Shown: positions 33,000 through 45,103 of the stretch, one piece after another
How the letters are laid out: the number at the start of each line of letters is the position of its first letter
How positions within the stretch are numbered: position 1 is the first letter of the stretch
Source: Metallyticus violacea
Lineage: Eukaryota; Arthropoda; Insecta; Mantodea; Metallyticidae
Direction of reading: 5' to 3'
Assembly (NCBI GenBank): GCA_030762175.1
Contig: CM060842.1
Span: 47,387,001-47,451,000 of the forward strand
DNA: 64,000 nt
Position numbers and translations under genes: made by a program
The notes under the pieces: generated by a model
Told to the model about the DNA's origin: nothing
Seen by the model: the letters and a program-made list of their open reading frames with translations, nothing else
Databases searched by the model: none

Positions 33000-33380
33000 T
33001 AACCCTTCCCACCCCGTTTATTACTCCGGTAGCAGTCAGGGGCTCGGTCATGTCTGACTTCCCGGAACAACTCTCTGAGCCCACTCCCGGCCGTGGGCCG
33101 GCAGCATATAAAGCCTCGCATACTAACGAGCGTGCAAACTGCGGGATCTTACTACCCTTCCTCTTTACTCCTTTCCCACATCCTCCATTTTGAAAGTAGT
33201 AGTTAAGTTTTTGTATTTCTTTTTGTCAGGAGAAGTGACTACACTATCCCCAAAAAGCCAAATATCTCTACCCCACAATCAACCTACATCCCTCATCCAA
33301 CCCTATGGTTAAGCCCATACGTGGGTAGGAACATAGAAACTGTACATAGGCTGGTTACTAAGCCAGCCTGCCACATCAGG
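33000..33380. other. GC-rich segment with TATA box, possible retroelement terminal region
   Basis: It contains TATAAAG at 33107-33113 within a GC-rich promoter-like stretch. It ends next to the 3' end of the Penelope-like coding relic (minus strand). It may be an LTR-like terminus of either the plus-strand ORF element or the Penelope-like element. Confidence 0.3.
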
Positions 33381-33384
33381 TCAG

Positions 33385-33711
33385 GTTTTATTCAATGTCA
33401 GAGTCTCTTCCTTTCTGTTAAAGTTATTAGTGAGTTTATACATTTCTATTGCTTCACGTTGTAATCTTGCATGGTACCGTGCTACTTATATTAAAAGGTA
33501 AGATTTAAATCTTACCTGATAGTGTATGCGCTTTATGCAAAAATATAGCTGCCATCTCTCTATCTCTGAGTAAACTTTCAGAGCCATGAATCGCCAACGC
33601 ATTATTAAGCGTTAAATTAAAAGCATCATTGATATCCTTACAGTGAGACAGGGCATGTTGGGCAACCGATAAGGGAGACTTGATTTTAACAGAACGTGTG
33701 TGACTGTTCAT
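33385..33711 (-). pseudogene. Penelope-like element, GIY-YIG nuclease end
   Basis: On the minus strand SPLSVAQHALSHCKDINDAF (about 33615-33674) matches the S-x-HA-x-H-x-I stretch of Penelope-like GIY-YIG domains. About 150 nt later, REAIEMYKLTNNFNRKEE (33404-33459) is a strong match to their C-terminal REAIEI-x-NNFN box, followed by LTLNKT and a stop where W-P-x-L is expected. A stop at 33505-33507 and extra sequence containing a 22-bp palindrome separate the two blocks. The N-terminal GIY and YIG strands are not visible. Dead copy. Confidence 0.75.
33496..33517. repeat. Perfect 22-bp palindrome
   Basis: aggtaagattt followed by its exact reverse complement, with no spacer. It lies between the two recognisable GIY-YIG blocks of the Penelope-like relic. 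Confidence 0.9.
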
Positions 33712-33965
33712 ACAGGGGGAAACAATAAAAAGTTAAATCAATGTAAAATACTTTGCAGAGTTTACAAGATAACATATATACGCATTATTAGAGGAACAGA
33801 TAGCAAATGAAGAAATGTTAAATTCTCTGGATATGCTGGGGCTGTGGAACGAATGACATGGCATAATTAGCGCACAGATTTTACGTTTAGGACATTGGCA
33901 AGGGACGAGGTTATATGGAAGGAGATAGATTGCGCCGAAATATACTTTTTAGGTTAGGGGGTGTT

Positions 33966-34319
33966 CTAAAAGTAAGGTGGGGTAAAATTTAGAAAAACAC
34001 TTAAAGAACAATGCATTAATAAAGTGTCGGACATTCTACCAAAATAAGTACAAACAAGGTTAATGAAGTTCTCATTGGAAGCTTTAGGTCTGCATTGGAA
34101 TGTTTTATGCGCTGGAATGACAAGGAATTCTAAAAGATAGGAAGGATATTTTTCGTCTCGGAACTTTTGAGCTAAGTTTTTAATAAAGGTGTCAAGAGAT
34201 GAAAAGTTACTACAAAGACGGTGGCCATAGATGAAAGAGAGGAATAGATCTTTTGGTATGCAGGGGATGACAGCAATAAAACTAACGATACTCCTATAAA
34301 GTCGTGGCTTAATGTGCAT
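33966..34319 (-). pseudogene. Penelope-like element, region after the RT core
   Basis: The 117-codon minus ORF contains HRLCSNFSSLDTFIKNLAQK followed by FRDEKYPSYLLE. This fits the R-ICS-x(n)-L-x-L-x-RGYP-x-L signature just after the Penelope RT palm. FINLVCTYFGR follows, matching the conserved L-V-T-T-Y-x-P/G segment. It lies upstream, in the same orientation, of the GIY-YIG blocks, as in intact elements. RT catalytic motifs would be at higher coordinates but are not recognisable. Confidence 0.7.
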
Positions 34320-34320
34320 G

Positions 34321-36274
34321 AATATAACAAAAGAGCTATTGCATAAGAAATGCCAATATCTAGGAAGGTAGCAGCATTGAGACAGAAGAAGTGAACTTAA
34401 CTGAAACTTTAGAGTTAAGATTAGAACTGATCGAGAGATTCTGAGTAATGGGTTTAAATAACTACAATTATTGCACGTCGTCCATTCCGAAACACCATTT
34501 CTCCACAGAGGTTAAGATTACTTCATGTGCTACCTGTTCATCTAAGAACGTCGTATAGTCTATATGTCATCTTGTAAGCTTTGCAAAGCATTTTATAATG
34601 GTTTAATATGCTTCAATGACATTTGAGAAGTGAAAACATCTTTTTCTGCCTTCAAACTTATACAAAAGATACAATATTTTGATGGAAATGTTGGAAATGG
34701 AATTTTTAATTTATTGTGAGGCAAATTAAGGAAAATAAGTGACTAATGTTAAACGGTGAAATAATTATTATTTTCCCTTTTTATCTAAACCAGATTAAAT
34801 CCATAAAGTTTATTTCGGAAATTTGTTTTTGTAATTTTTCTGAAAAAATGAAACAAACTATAAAATGTGTCAGTTAGATTGTGAGATAGTGATTTATATA
34901 ATGACAAAATATTTTTATATGAACTTTTTCTAATTTCCTTTTTTTCAGGTACCAAAATTAAGAACTTTTTCAAATCGCATATCAGGAGTATTATTTTAAC
35001 AATTTTAAAATCTAGTATAATTATTTTTATTTGTAAACGAAGTGTTTAATAAAATAGGGGTCATAAATGAGATATTTAATGACCAAGGCCCATAATTAAG
35101 TGGTTGTGACAGTAATATTTTTAAAAATTTTTTGTAATTTATATTTTTTAGTTCACATTTCTTTCTTTTAGAGCGCCTAAAAATACGCTGCATAATTATA
35201 CGTTAGTCCTTACTATGTTTTAACATATATCAACTTACATGCTAAGTTTGGTTTAGATGAAGAAAATTTATTATTTTATTCAAAATATCTACATTAAGGG
35301 AAAATCAATGCTGTAATCTCAATCGCAATATTGCAAAACGATATAATAAACCCCCCAAAAAATAAAATAAAATTTCTTTAAGTTTTATTATTTTGTGAAA
35401 ATGGCAAATTGGAGGCAAACAAAATTTTGAGCAGAAATGGTGTTCACTGCCATTGTTACACAATAGTTTTTACATAAAAATGTTTACAAGATGCTACTTT
35501 AAATTAAGTTTCCGCGATAAAAGTATTAACATAAAAATTTATTTTCCTTTGCACTTTCCAATTCAGCGACATGTTGATTGAATTGCCTAAACAAAAGAGG
35601 AGAAGAAACGTAAATGCTAAAGCGGCTTTATCTTAAGCTGGTCATAAACAGAAATGTTACGAAAAGGGGTGACAGAATGAAATGTTCCATTTTAATTGGT
35701 GTGGCGAACAAGTTAAACAAACTATTCTACCTCTGTTTAGGTCCATGGGTAGGCGGAACATTAAGCATTTAGCCAAACAGGCCACGACACGCAATACATT
35801 CAGCGCCATCTGGATTAGAAGTAATGAAAACCTGCTGGCATTACAGAGGAAGTTAAAGGTCATAGAGACAAAGTCACCTGTTTTACATCACATAACTTTA
35901 ATAGATACTCAATAAATGTAATTAACTTGCTTTTGTTTCTTATACTTGGCTTTGTGTATAACTGCAATAGGGACAAAGATTGAAACTAAGGGCAAGCGAA
36001 AGGGGGAGAAATATACCAGCAATGACATTTTAGCTATTTTTATGCTTTTTAAGTAATGTAGTAGCAGGAACGATAATGAATGATATCGGTGGCACCGTTA
36101 CAGTAAAACTTTAACAGGCTCTAGGGTTTAACCGTATCTGCTTTTATAATCCATTAGATCTGTATGGTTTAATACAGTAAATTGGATTACACATTAGATA
36201 TTTCATAATAAAATATATATTAAAATAGAGTTGAAAATAAAATAAAAACAAATAAAAGTAGGAATGTGGCAAAC
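34321..36274. other. Spacer without recognised genes
   Basis: Mostly very AT-rich. An ORF at 35682-35915 (77 codons) lies in a GC-richer 35650-35880 segment with no known domain. Confidence 0.4.
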
Positions 36275-36700
36275 AGCTACATTTCCTTCAATTTATTTTC
36301 CCCACATCCTCCCTTGTTTCCAGCCTTTCCAGACCCTGTCTTACTTTCATCACAGTTTTACCTATTCTCTCATATTCCTCCTTGCCAGCATAGCCATCTC
36401 ACTCTCTTCTGTATGGTAAAAGATCGTGTTTGATGTTTTTTCCTCCAATCTTCTGTGCTTTAACATTCGGTCAATAAATATGTCTGTAATTCCCTCTCAC
36501 AGATGAGGCAAACTCCTATTTTCATCGTTGATCTTAATCCTAGTATGAACCACCGAGCCCCTGTCTCTAGCAAGTTTGGATCCTACTTCACTGTTCCAAT
36601 CCCCATTCAGATTCAAACCCCGTTTGTACTTCTAACAAAGTTAACTCCCTGCTCTTTCGCCTATCCATATCCCTCAAGCGACTTTTAACCTTCCTCCATG
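36275..36700 (-). mobile_element. LINE family X, 3' end, copy c
   Basis: On the minus strand agaagtacaaacggggtttg (about 36619-36638) matches gaagtacaaacggggtt of copy a. About 130 nt on, CLICEREL then LLTEC mirrors CSLCGKEES...ILANC. The ending gaaaataaattgaa resembles the shared 3' end. Frames are broken. The plus ORF at 36503-36688 is a shadow. Confidence 0.55.
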
Positions 36701-37829
36701 TACTCCACTAGCTATCAAAATGGAGCCCAGCCCCGTTAATTTTTATCCTCCCCCCCTTACTCTCTCACTGACGAGATATACAGTGCATGCCTTTTGAACA
36801 TGTGTGGACAGTAAATAGCTGCGCGCGCTGTCATTTAAGGACACCCAAGCTGCTAGGACGTTTGTATGTTATTGTGTGTGTGTTAACCCGTGATCCCAAA
36901 TGTGTTTACGCACTACAATGCCTATTTCGTAGCAAACTAGGAACATTTTTAGCGTTTTTGTGATCTTTGGCAACCACAAGGTGGGGTCTGCAGTTTCTAT
37001 TTTACTTTCGCGAGCGTTTTCACTAAATAAGCAGTTTAATCATTATTATATTAGGGAAACACATTCCAGTTCGCCTTCTCTTTTTATTGTTATCGTTTTC
37101 CTTGATAGTTCTAAATTCTTACTTTTGCGCTAATTTTATAAGCGGTTTTATTGGCAAGTTTTCAAGATTTACGGCATCAACCCCTAGTTCTATTTCTGTT
37201 AAAAACGTACGTTTCTGCTCATGTTTTTAATTTCAATTCGTAAAATTTGTGGATTGTAATTCTGGAGTGAGGCAATTGAGGCAAGTTTTAAATATATTTC
37301 GCACTACACAACGAGCTTGTTCCATTTAAAACAATATAAATGCATCGTTCAATAATCGACTGTACAAACATCTTCCTGAATAATGGATACAGCCGTGAGA
37401 CCGGCAGGAAACATGTTTAGAAATCAACGTTGAAAGAGATTGTATGTAAATGAGGATAGTAAGGTACCCGCTATGTATGTAGCTGTCAAGTACTGCATGA
37501 GCATACATTTATAAATTATAACGTATATTTGTAGATAAATGACAATAGTAATTGGTCCAACAACCAATATCAATTTTATAGGTGTCAAGTACACTCAACA
37601 ATTCATTATCAGAGAATATCACTTCTATAATTATAAGTTTGGTTCAATTTCAATCTGGTTAAGCCTCATTAAATAGCAGCGTGCTTTTCCATTATAAGGT
37701 CAGTAAAATAAATTCTCGATTTCGGCAATGCAATTGGTATTCATTTGAAACATTAAATCATTGTTTCGAACATTCATTTAAAAGAGTTTTCTAAAGTTTG
37801 GGTGTTCCATAATGTCATGCAGTAACGCA
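36701..37829. other. Spacer without recognised genes
   Basis: No similarity recognised. The short minus ORF at 37326 is unsupported. Confidence 0.4.
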
Positions 37830-38830
37830 GTTTTTCGTATAAACCATTTATCGCCAAGAGAAATTCAAAACACATTTATAAACATTTATGAGGACTGCTC
37901 TCCTTCATTTTCAACGACTAAAATATAAGCTGCTGTATTTAAACATCCCTATACCGGCATTGAAGATGATCCATGTGAAGGACTTCCAGAAGGTGCAACA
38001 GCAGCAGATTTCATTGTACAAATATGATATATTACATGATATTAGATAGCCGGTGAGCTAAAGTGCATGAAATTACTGAGGCTGTCGGAATTTCAAAGGA
38101 ACGGGGAAGTTATATTTCACATGAAGAATCGCATGTAATAAAGCTTTGCACAGATGGGTGCCGCAAATGGTAGCAGCAGTTCGACAATGCATTCTTATGA
38201 AAATACTGAGCGTTATAAAAGTGATTTTGTGCATCGACTTTAACTGTGGTTGAGACTTGAATATCAGAATTGGAACAGCGGTCAAAACAATGGACAGAAG
38301 TCGGTTGTTCAGCGCCAAAGAAGACAAAGTTTAGAAAATATATGGCACCAACCAGTGCGACACTACAAAAATGTTACTAGTTGATCATCTTCAGAAGAAT
38401 AAAGAGCACTGTTCCAATCAATTACACCAATTGGATGATAACATTAATCAGAAAGTGTCCGATTTGCAGTAGTAAAACGTTTTCATCTAGAGTTCGAGAC
38501 AATGCACCTGTTTGAACAAGTGTTTTAGCGATGGGAAAATTGTGAGATTTAAAGTATTACTTGTTGCAGCACCCACTGTATTTTCTACATTTGGCTACCT
38601 CCTACTTCCGTCTGGTCGCAAGTTCAAATTCTTCCTCATTGGTTAGTACTTTTGTCAAACCAATAAGCGATTGCAGCCGTAGAGGAATATTTTGCAGACT
38701 TTTCGGGGACAATATATTGCCTTTGAACCATCGTGTATGGAAAATTACGCTGAAAAAGTCACAGTTCATTGCTGTTTCATACCTGTTGACAAAATAGCTT
38801 TGTCTTGTTAATAAACAATTGCTTCCTTTG
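37830..38830 (+). pseudogene. Mariner transposase relic, near full length
   Basis: The order of mariner landmarks is preserved on the plus strand. The first HTH is LSPREIQNTFINIYEDCSPS (about 37849-37908), then GIEDDPCEGLP. The second HTH is VHEITEAVGISKERG (about 38065-38109). SKQWTEVGCSAPKKTK (about 38279-38327) lies just after the first catalytic region. LLQHP...LATSYF (38564-38617) stands where LLQHPPYSPDLAPSDYF is expected, so the third catalytic Asp is lost. The C-terminal part runs to about 38790. Many stops and frameshifts. Terminal inverted repeats were not identified. Confidence 0.8.
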
Positions 38831-41462
38831 TCTAAGAACATAATAAGCCGTGCTGCACATGAATTCTTATATGTAGTATATTTTATTCTCATAGTCATAT
38901 TAAAAAAACTGTTGCTATATTATCCAAGACAAATAAAATGAAATCATGGTCTTATCCCCTTTTCGGAAATGACTGCTGCCAACTGAAGTTTTTTTTTTTT
39001 TTTTATTGGGGAAGTTTACGATTAATCCAACCAGACACATTAATGTAGTTGTTAGACAAAATAGTGGAATTCATTCATCAGGAAATTTCGACCTTGAGTC
39101 ATTGTACCGATAGGCGGAATATCTGCAAGTGTGCGGCCGGGTCAAAATTCGGAAAGAGTGGGTGGGTGCGAGGAGGATTCCTCCGAGCCGCCGCGTCGCG
39201 GTCGATAATGTTGCTAGCTTCGAACCCTTCATATTACCAGCCCCTGGATATTCTCGGCAGTCTAAGAGACATCGACCCGAGACACCGAAAAGGGGATTCA
39301 TTATCGGAAGATCTCATTACTATCATCACTGAAATTTCCACCTCTAAAACACAAATACAAAACAGAAATTAGAGAAACTCCGGAGAGTAATTCATTTCCT
39401 TGTTTCGACAAAGTATCCCCCTCGCTCTCTCTCTTTCTCTCTGTGTTTCCTCCTTATATAAAGATCGAGATAACAGATGTTTCTGGCATTCCTAAGACCA
39501 ACATTTTTATAAATTTACGTAGAATTTCAATTTTACTGATTGAGAATTTTGTTTATAATTTTACTGAACAGAGAAAAAATTTTCAGGCATCGTTTTGAAA
39601 TGTATGAAATTAACCATTTTTGTATATTTTAAATGAGTGATATGAAATTTTTCTTTTAAACGAATTCAGCATTTCTCTGAATTTAAGTTCTGAATAAGAC
39701 ACCTCCCACATCATGCCCATCATTTTTATGAAAATATAATTCTATTACTTAAACATGGACAATTTACAATTCGGTATTTTAGCAGCTGTTGTACATACAT
39801 AAACTGATTTCTCTTAATTTAAATATATTTATATTTACTTAAATGTTTTGAATTTCTGTTCATTATAATCTGATAAAGACTAAGGCAAAAAGTTCTTTTA
39901 TTTATACTCAAGATGTTGTTCGGTTTTGTTTTCACTTCTTTTTCTGCACCATGGCCTATCATTTATAGAAGTTCAACTCTCTCTTACAAACAGTTTGTAA
40001 ATTTTAACAATTAAATTTGCTTTGTCATAAAATTATTTTGTTGCCATAATAACCTACGCTTATGCAAAACAAATAAAGTGTTGTATAGATATTCCCTTTC
40101 AGAAAAGATGTGAAATTATATGACAAACATATATTTTGCATATACAACTAGATTCAACAATTTTCCTGTTTTATAAATTTTTTTTAAAATCTTGAACATT
40201 TTTTAAAAAAACTCATTATTTAATTGTAAATTAAGTTATATGTATTTCAGAAACGCTACTTTTTTTACGTTTCTATTAGGATCAAAGTATAAAACAGGCT
40301 TTTGTGAACAATTGCTGCTAAATGTGAACATTGCCCAAATAGACGAGTAAATATTGGAAATGGTTTGCTATATAGAACACCTTTAAAAACAAATTAAAAT
40401 TTATATTATGGAAATGCTTTTTTCTTTCTTTCCTTCTTAAAGAACACTATAAAAGTTCGTATTTTTATCCCAAGATATTTTCCAACTGAGTAAATGGTAA
40501 CAAACAAGTGGGGGGAAAATGGAAATGCATTATTTTCTTGATAACAGGAATTTTAAAAAGAACGTACTGCAGCAGTTTTAATCAGCTCTGTACACCTTAG
40601 CCCTTTGTAACAAACTCACTCTTCAAAGATTAAACTGTCATCAGTCTTTGTTGTACCCTTGCAAACGAAATAAATTCAGGTTGCCCAACTTCAAGTAAAG
40701 TCGATGGCAATCGGTAAAGCTGTTTTCAATATTTTATGTGCGCAACAAATTCTGACAAGTGACCATCTTCCTGGATTATCTCGAATAGAGAGATCAAGCG
40801 CTCATTGGTGCAACATTACAAGCAATTTGGTAACCGCAGCGATTTAAATTTTTTCACTGCCAAAAGAATGAGATGAAAAATGAATCGACTTTGGTCGAGT
40901 TTCATTAAAGAACTAAACAGCTCACAATTACTTCACATGACTTGAAATGGTGAGGAGGTGATCTGCGTTTCCAAAAGCGCAAATGGAAGTTTGTTACCCC
41001 CAGACAGATCTCGTCACTTGGTAAAATGAAAACACACATTGCTCCAAGTCAGGTCTATGTTATTGCTGTAAGTTTGCTATTTTGAGAACTAATCCGCCAG
41101 ATTAACATCAAGAGAGGACAGAAACACATGAGTCGTGAACAGCAGCACTGCCCTACTTCCGCTTGAAGCAGTTGTCCACTTCCCCGTTCACTCTATGTCG
41201 ATAAATTTGCTGCTAATGTAACTTAATTACATTACCTGCCGGTTTCACATGCACCAGTTTCTCGGAAAACATGGACAGCCATCCGTGAAGTCGGGGCTAA
41301 ACACACCATGATCCTGTGCGAGACACAAGGACTTAGGGATAAACAGTTCACGCTTTTACATCAGTACTCGAGCTCATAACTCTGGAAGAAAGACAGACTT
41401 TTTGGGAATATATAAAGAGATATTAAACAATTAAACGCTTAGGAAAAGGCATCTACGAGAGC
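38831..41462. other. Spacer with a CpG-rich pocket and a TATA box
   Basis: The 39125-39300 segment is unusually rich in CpG for this window and carries a plus ORF (39049-39372, 107 codons) of unknown family. A pyrimidine tract and TATATAAAG follow at 39418-39463. The 40560-41400 stretch is moderately GC-richer with no ORF and no recognised repeat. Confidence 0.4.
39455..39463 (+). promoter_or_regulatory. TATA box (TATATAAAG) after a CT-rich tract
   Basis: A consensus TATA element directly follows a CT/GA-repeat tract (39418-39454) and lies 160 bp after the CpG-rich pocket. This combination is seen in insect promoters, but no transcript or gene downstream is recognised. Confidence 0.3.
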
Positions 41463-42640
41463 AGGTCCATAAGTTTCCGGCCTAACCATTTTCTAGGCAT
41501 GGTAAAGACAAAAATTATATTTCACTTCTCAATATAGTTACCCTTTATTGCAATATACTTCTCAAATATTTGAATTAACATTTCAACCCCTGCCCAAATA
41601 GTCAGAAGTATTGTCTGCAAAATGGGCATAAACAGCATCCATCATTTCATCGTCGCCCTTAAATTTCCTTATTCGAAGATCCTTCTCGAGTTTTGAGAAG
41701 AGGAAATAGTCACTGAAACTAGATCTGGGCTGTAGAGTGGATAATCGATCTCCTTGAAGCCACATTTCTTCACAGTTTCCTTTGCAACAAGGGCTGCGCC
41801 TTATCCTGAAGATGACGCACACCACCACTCAGCTTTCCTCGCCTTTTCTCTTTGAAGGAAGCACGTAGTCCGTGCATTAGGCCAGCACAGAACTCCCCAT
41901 TTACTGTGGTGTCACTCCCCTTGAAGTTAATGAAGAGTATTCCGTCACAGTCCCAAAAGATTGTGGTCACGGTCTTATTGGTTAACTGAGTGACCTTGGC
42001 CTATAGAGGGGGTGCTTCGCCAGGTTTACTTCACTCCATTGATTCTCTTTTGGACAAGGGATCATAGTAGAGGCCCATAGTTTCATCTCCAGAAGTAATG
42101 GTTTGCAGAGCTTCTCTCTCGTTGCCACGGCAGAGCTCCAAAAATGTCTGACAACAGATGACTCGTTGCTGCTTTTGGATTGAGGAAAGTAACCTAGACA
42201 CCCATCTTGTACTAACCTTATATATGTTTAAAAGTTCATGAATAATTCGGACTGTTGTTTTAGAAAGACCCAACCTTGTTGTTATTTCTGTAACTTTGAG
42301 CCGCCGGTCTTCCATAATTTTTCCTTCCACAAGAGCTATTTTTTCAAGAATGAGCATCTCCAAAGGTCGACCAGTACATTCTTCGTCTTCAATGCTTTCT
42401 CGACCCATTCGAAAAAGTTTGGCCCATTCTTTTACGGTAGAATATGAGGGGGATGCTTCCCCATATACACCGTCCAATCGCTGTTTAATTTAATTTGGAA
42501 CAAGTCCTTCTATTGTGAGGAACTTAAAAAACAGCTCGAAACTCTATTTTGAACATGTCACAAACTTCTACTTCTTTATGCAACCATATCTGAACAACTG
42601 AGCACAGCAGAGCGGAAGTTACGGCTGCACTTATTTACCT
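41463..42640 (-). mobile_element. Mariner element with inverted ends and a broken transposase
   Basis: Imperfect terminal repeats: aggtccataagtttccggcc at 41463-41482 and, on the other strand, aggtaaataagtgcagccg ending at 42640. The transposase starts at ATG 42556-42554 (MFKIEFRAV, then a stop). It continues as a 148-codon ORF (42477-42031) with GEASPSYSTVKEW, GRESIEDEECTGRP and the second HTH. The first catalytic block is SGDETMGLYYDP. Frame shifts lead to FWDCDGILFINFKG, HLQDKAQP (second Asp kept) and SDYFLFSKLEKDL (third Asp kept). The Asp2-Asp3 spacing is about 11 nt short of the mariner 34 residues. Length about 1.18 kb, close to the usual 1.3 kb. Inactive. Confidence 0.9.
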
Positions 42641-43972
42641 ATCCTATAAGTGAATAATGATGATGATGATGATGATAATAATAATAATAATAATAATAAG
42701 CATAAACACTTCTTAAGGAGCACACTTAAATATAATTAATTCCCTTGCCCTACTCGTATAACACAATTTTCATGGAAAATTAAATATGGTTTCAAATAAC
42801 ATGAGTTATCTGGTTTTATTTCTACTAATCCACAAACCACAAATGGCCAAATTATCCAATTTTGAAGAAAGACAAATTATGAATTATATACTTTTAATGT
42901 TATGTTTGATTTGCATTACATAAATTTTACATTGGCAATATAAACAGTAACATTACTTATGTGAGTAATTACTTTTAGAATATGCAGAGTTAATGGGTCC
43001 CCTAAATACAGACACTACCTTTTAAAATAATCCGCATACGTCTGGCCGTTGTTCACCTATAAAGTCGCAAAGAGTGCCTGGTTTTCGTTGTTGGTCCTCC
43101 TATCTGTGGCTCATCTTCGAGGATTTCGTTTCCTACCTTGAACTTCAATTCACAGCATCAGTATCATATATTCCGCGGCGCTACATTTGTAATGTTCCCA
43201 ATTTAAAATCATAGAGCATACAAGCTATTCAGGGTGCTCATGTTTGACCGCGCTTCACGGAATACTGCTTAACACTAGGAAAATTGAAACTTAACAGTCT
43301 ATTGTTCTTCCGTTAATTTTTTTATTCTAATTATTGCTAAAGTTTTAAAATTTGAGCATCGCAAAGAGGGGGGGGGGGAGAAAATTGTTGGTCAAATGTA
43401 TATTATTAGGTCATCACTTGCTTTTGTGAAAGTAGTTTTATCACTTAGTCGCTTTTACAGGAATATATTCCATCCCAGGTCGTCGAGAGCTCTCAGACAC
43501 ATAATAAATAGATAGGTAGAGAAAATTGCTCTGTTTAACGAAAGTGATATTATTCACTAGAAATCATCCGCTCTCTTTAAAATGAGTAATAACATTGTAA
43601 TGTATGTGCGCCTATTTAAGCTTTCACAGATTAAAGAAAATCTGTAATGCCCACAACTACATAATATAAGAGTGAATTTCGTCGCAAATCGGTTTTTTAT
43701 TGTTAAAAGCGGAATCTTTAGTTACATCATTACGTAAAACTGGGACTCGTTTTACCATTACCTTGAATCATACATTCTGCTGCACGAACTTCTGATTGAC
43801 TAAGCACTTAGTTAGGATTTAAAGTTTCTGTGAACTGTACATGGAATATTTTGTGATTTACTCTACGATTCTATTCTATTTAATGGCAGAGTACCGAAAC
43901 AAACAAATTTCTGCTTCAAACTTCACGTTCAGAACTAGCTATAAATACATACATTTATAATGATAACGAAAG
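42641..43972. other. Spacer with (TGA)n(TAA)n repeat
   Basis: A compound trinucleotide repeat at about 42655-42700 and an 11-base G run near 43368-43378. No gene recognised. Confidence 0.4.
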
Positions 43973-44105
43973 TCAATGAGAGGCGACCGGCGGAATGCTG
44001 GTTACATGTCCCCCTGCAATACTGCTCTCTATCAATGAAGTCGTAAGACGGAGGCGGCAGGTCAAGGTTCACCCCGGGCCGTAGTGCCAAATGAGAAGAA
44101 GAATT
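43973..44105 (+). repeat. SINE-D copy 2, 5'-truncated
   Basis: gagaggcgaccgg, tacatgtccccctgca and gtcgtaagacgga follow the same order as in SINE-D copy 1. The following ggttcaccccgggccg resembles a B box but is probably part of the body. Confidence 0.6.
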
Positions 44106-44226
44106 ATTTTAATACATTCGCATGTAAAGGGATACAAAACTCTTCCAGTTTACCATGTACTGGTACATTTAGAACACCTTTCTTTGCATTTGTAAAGCAA
44201 ATTCAATGAACTTTATTGATCTATAT

Positions 44227-45103
44227 CAGGGATTCGCAACCAGTGTGCCGCGAGATTAGCTAGGGATGCCAAGAGATAGTTTGGGAATAAACAAAAATAT
44301 AGTAGGGACTACTTAAAACAGGCATTAAATTACATTATTAACTAACTGAATTTGGTGATGATGAAGAGGTAGACAAATCATTAATTGGATTAAGTTTCAT
44401 CTCAGGTGTCCAAACCATGGATTAATAGGAAAATACGGTCTCATAAATTCAATAGCATTTTATGTAATTTCCGCAAATTTTTCTTGTTTCGAAAATAGTA
44501 ATATCCTATACGAGGATCAAGATCAGAGTTATTAAAACATCCAAAAACAGAACATACTGGCAAATGATCACATTTAAAACTATATTGTACAATAATACAC
44601 AGAATAACTAAGCTTCAATACGTTGAAAACACGGCAACGATGAAAGCACTCATATCAGCAAAAACAATCAAATCCGAAGCTTAGCCTTGAGGACGATATG
44701 CGCGTTTCGTAGTCAATTGCTAGGCCTGATATCAAACATTTGTGTTCTCAACATCGGTCACAAATGCCGCATTAATGACAAAAATTGTGATAAGACTTAT
44801 AATTAAAATGTATCCTTCTACTTTTGAAAGTGTATTTGTTCAATTTAATAATTCATGGTCAGTGTACATTAATCATTTGTATATTATATTTTGTTCAATG
44901 GTAGGTCATAAATTGTATGTTATTATTAAAGAGAAATGTATTCTTATGTTTGTTATGGAGTGTTTATTTGAACATAATTTAACACATATAATATATATAT
45001 ATACATATCTCACAATGAAAGTTAAACATTTAAAATAATTAACAGGGGTGCCCCGAATCTCATTCCCAAGGGTGCCTCGAACGTAAAAAGGTTGGGAACA
45101 CTG
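44227..45103. mobile_element. Short non-autonomous hAT-like element with 8-bp duplication
   Basis: The left end is cagggattcgcaacc and the right end, reversed, is cagtgttcccaacc. Both fit the hAT CAG-x-G-x-TTxxCAACC terminus. They continue with related sub-terminal text (GTGCCGCGAGATTAG versus the reversed gaggcacccttggg). The flanking octamers atctatat (44219-44226) and gtctatag (45104-45111) share the inner six bases, as expected for an old hAT target duplication. At 877 bp, with no recognisable transposase, it cannot encode the roughly 600-residue enzyme. The ORF at 44742-45038 is inside and unsupported. Confidence 0.8.
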
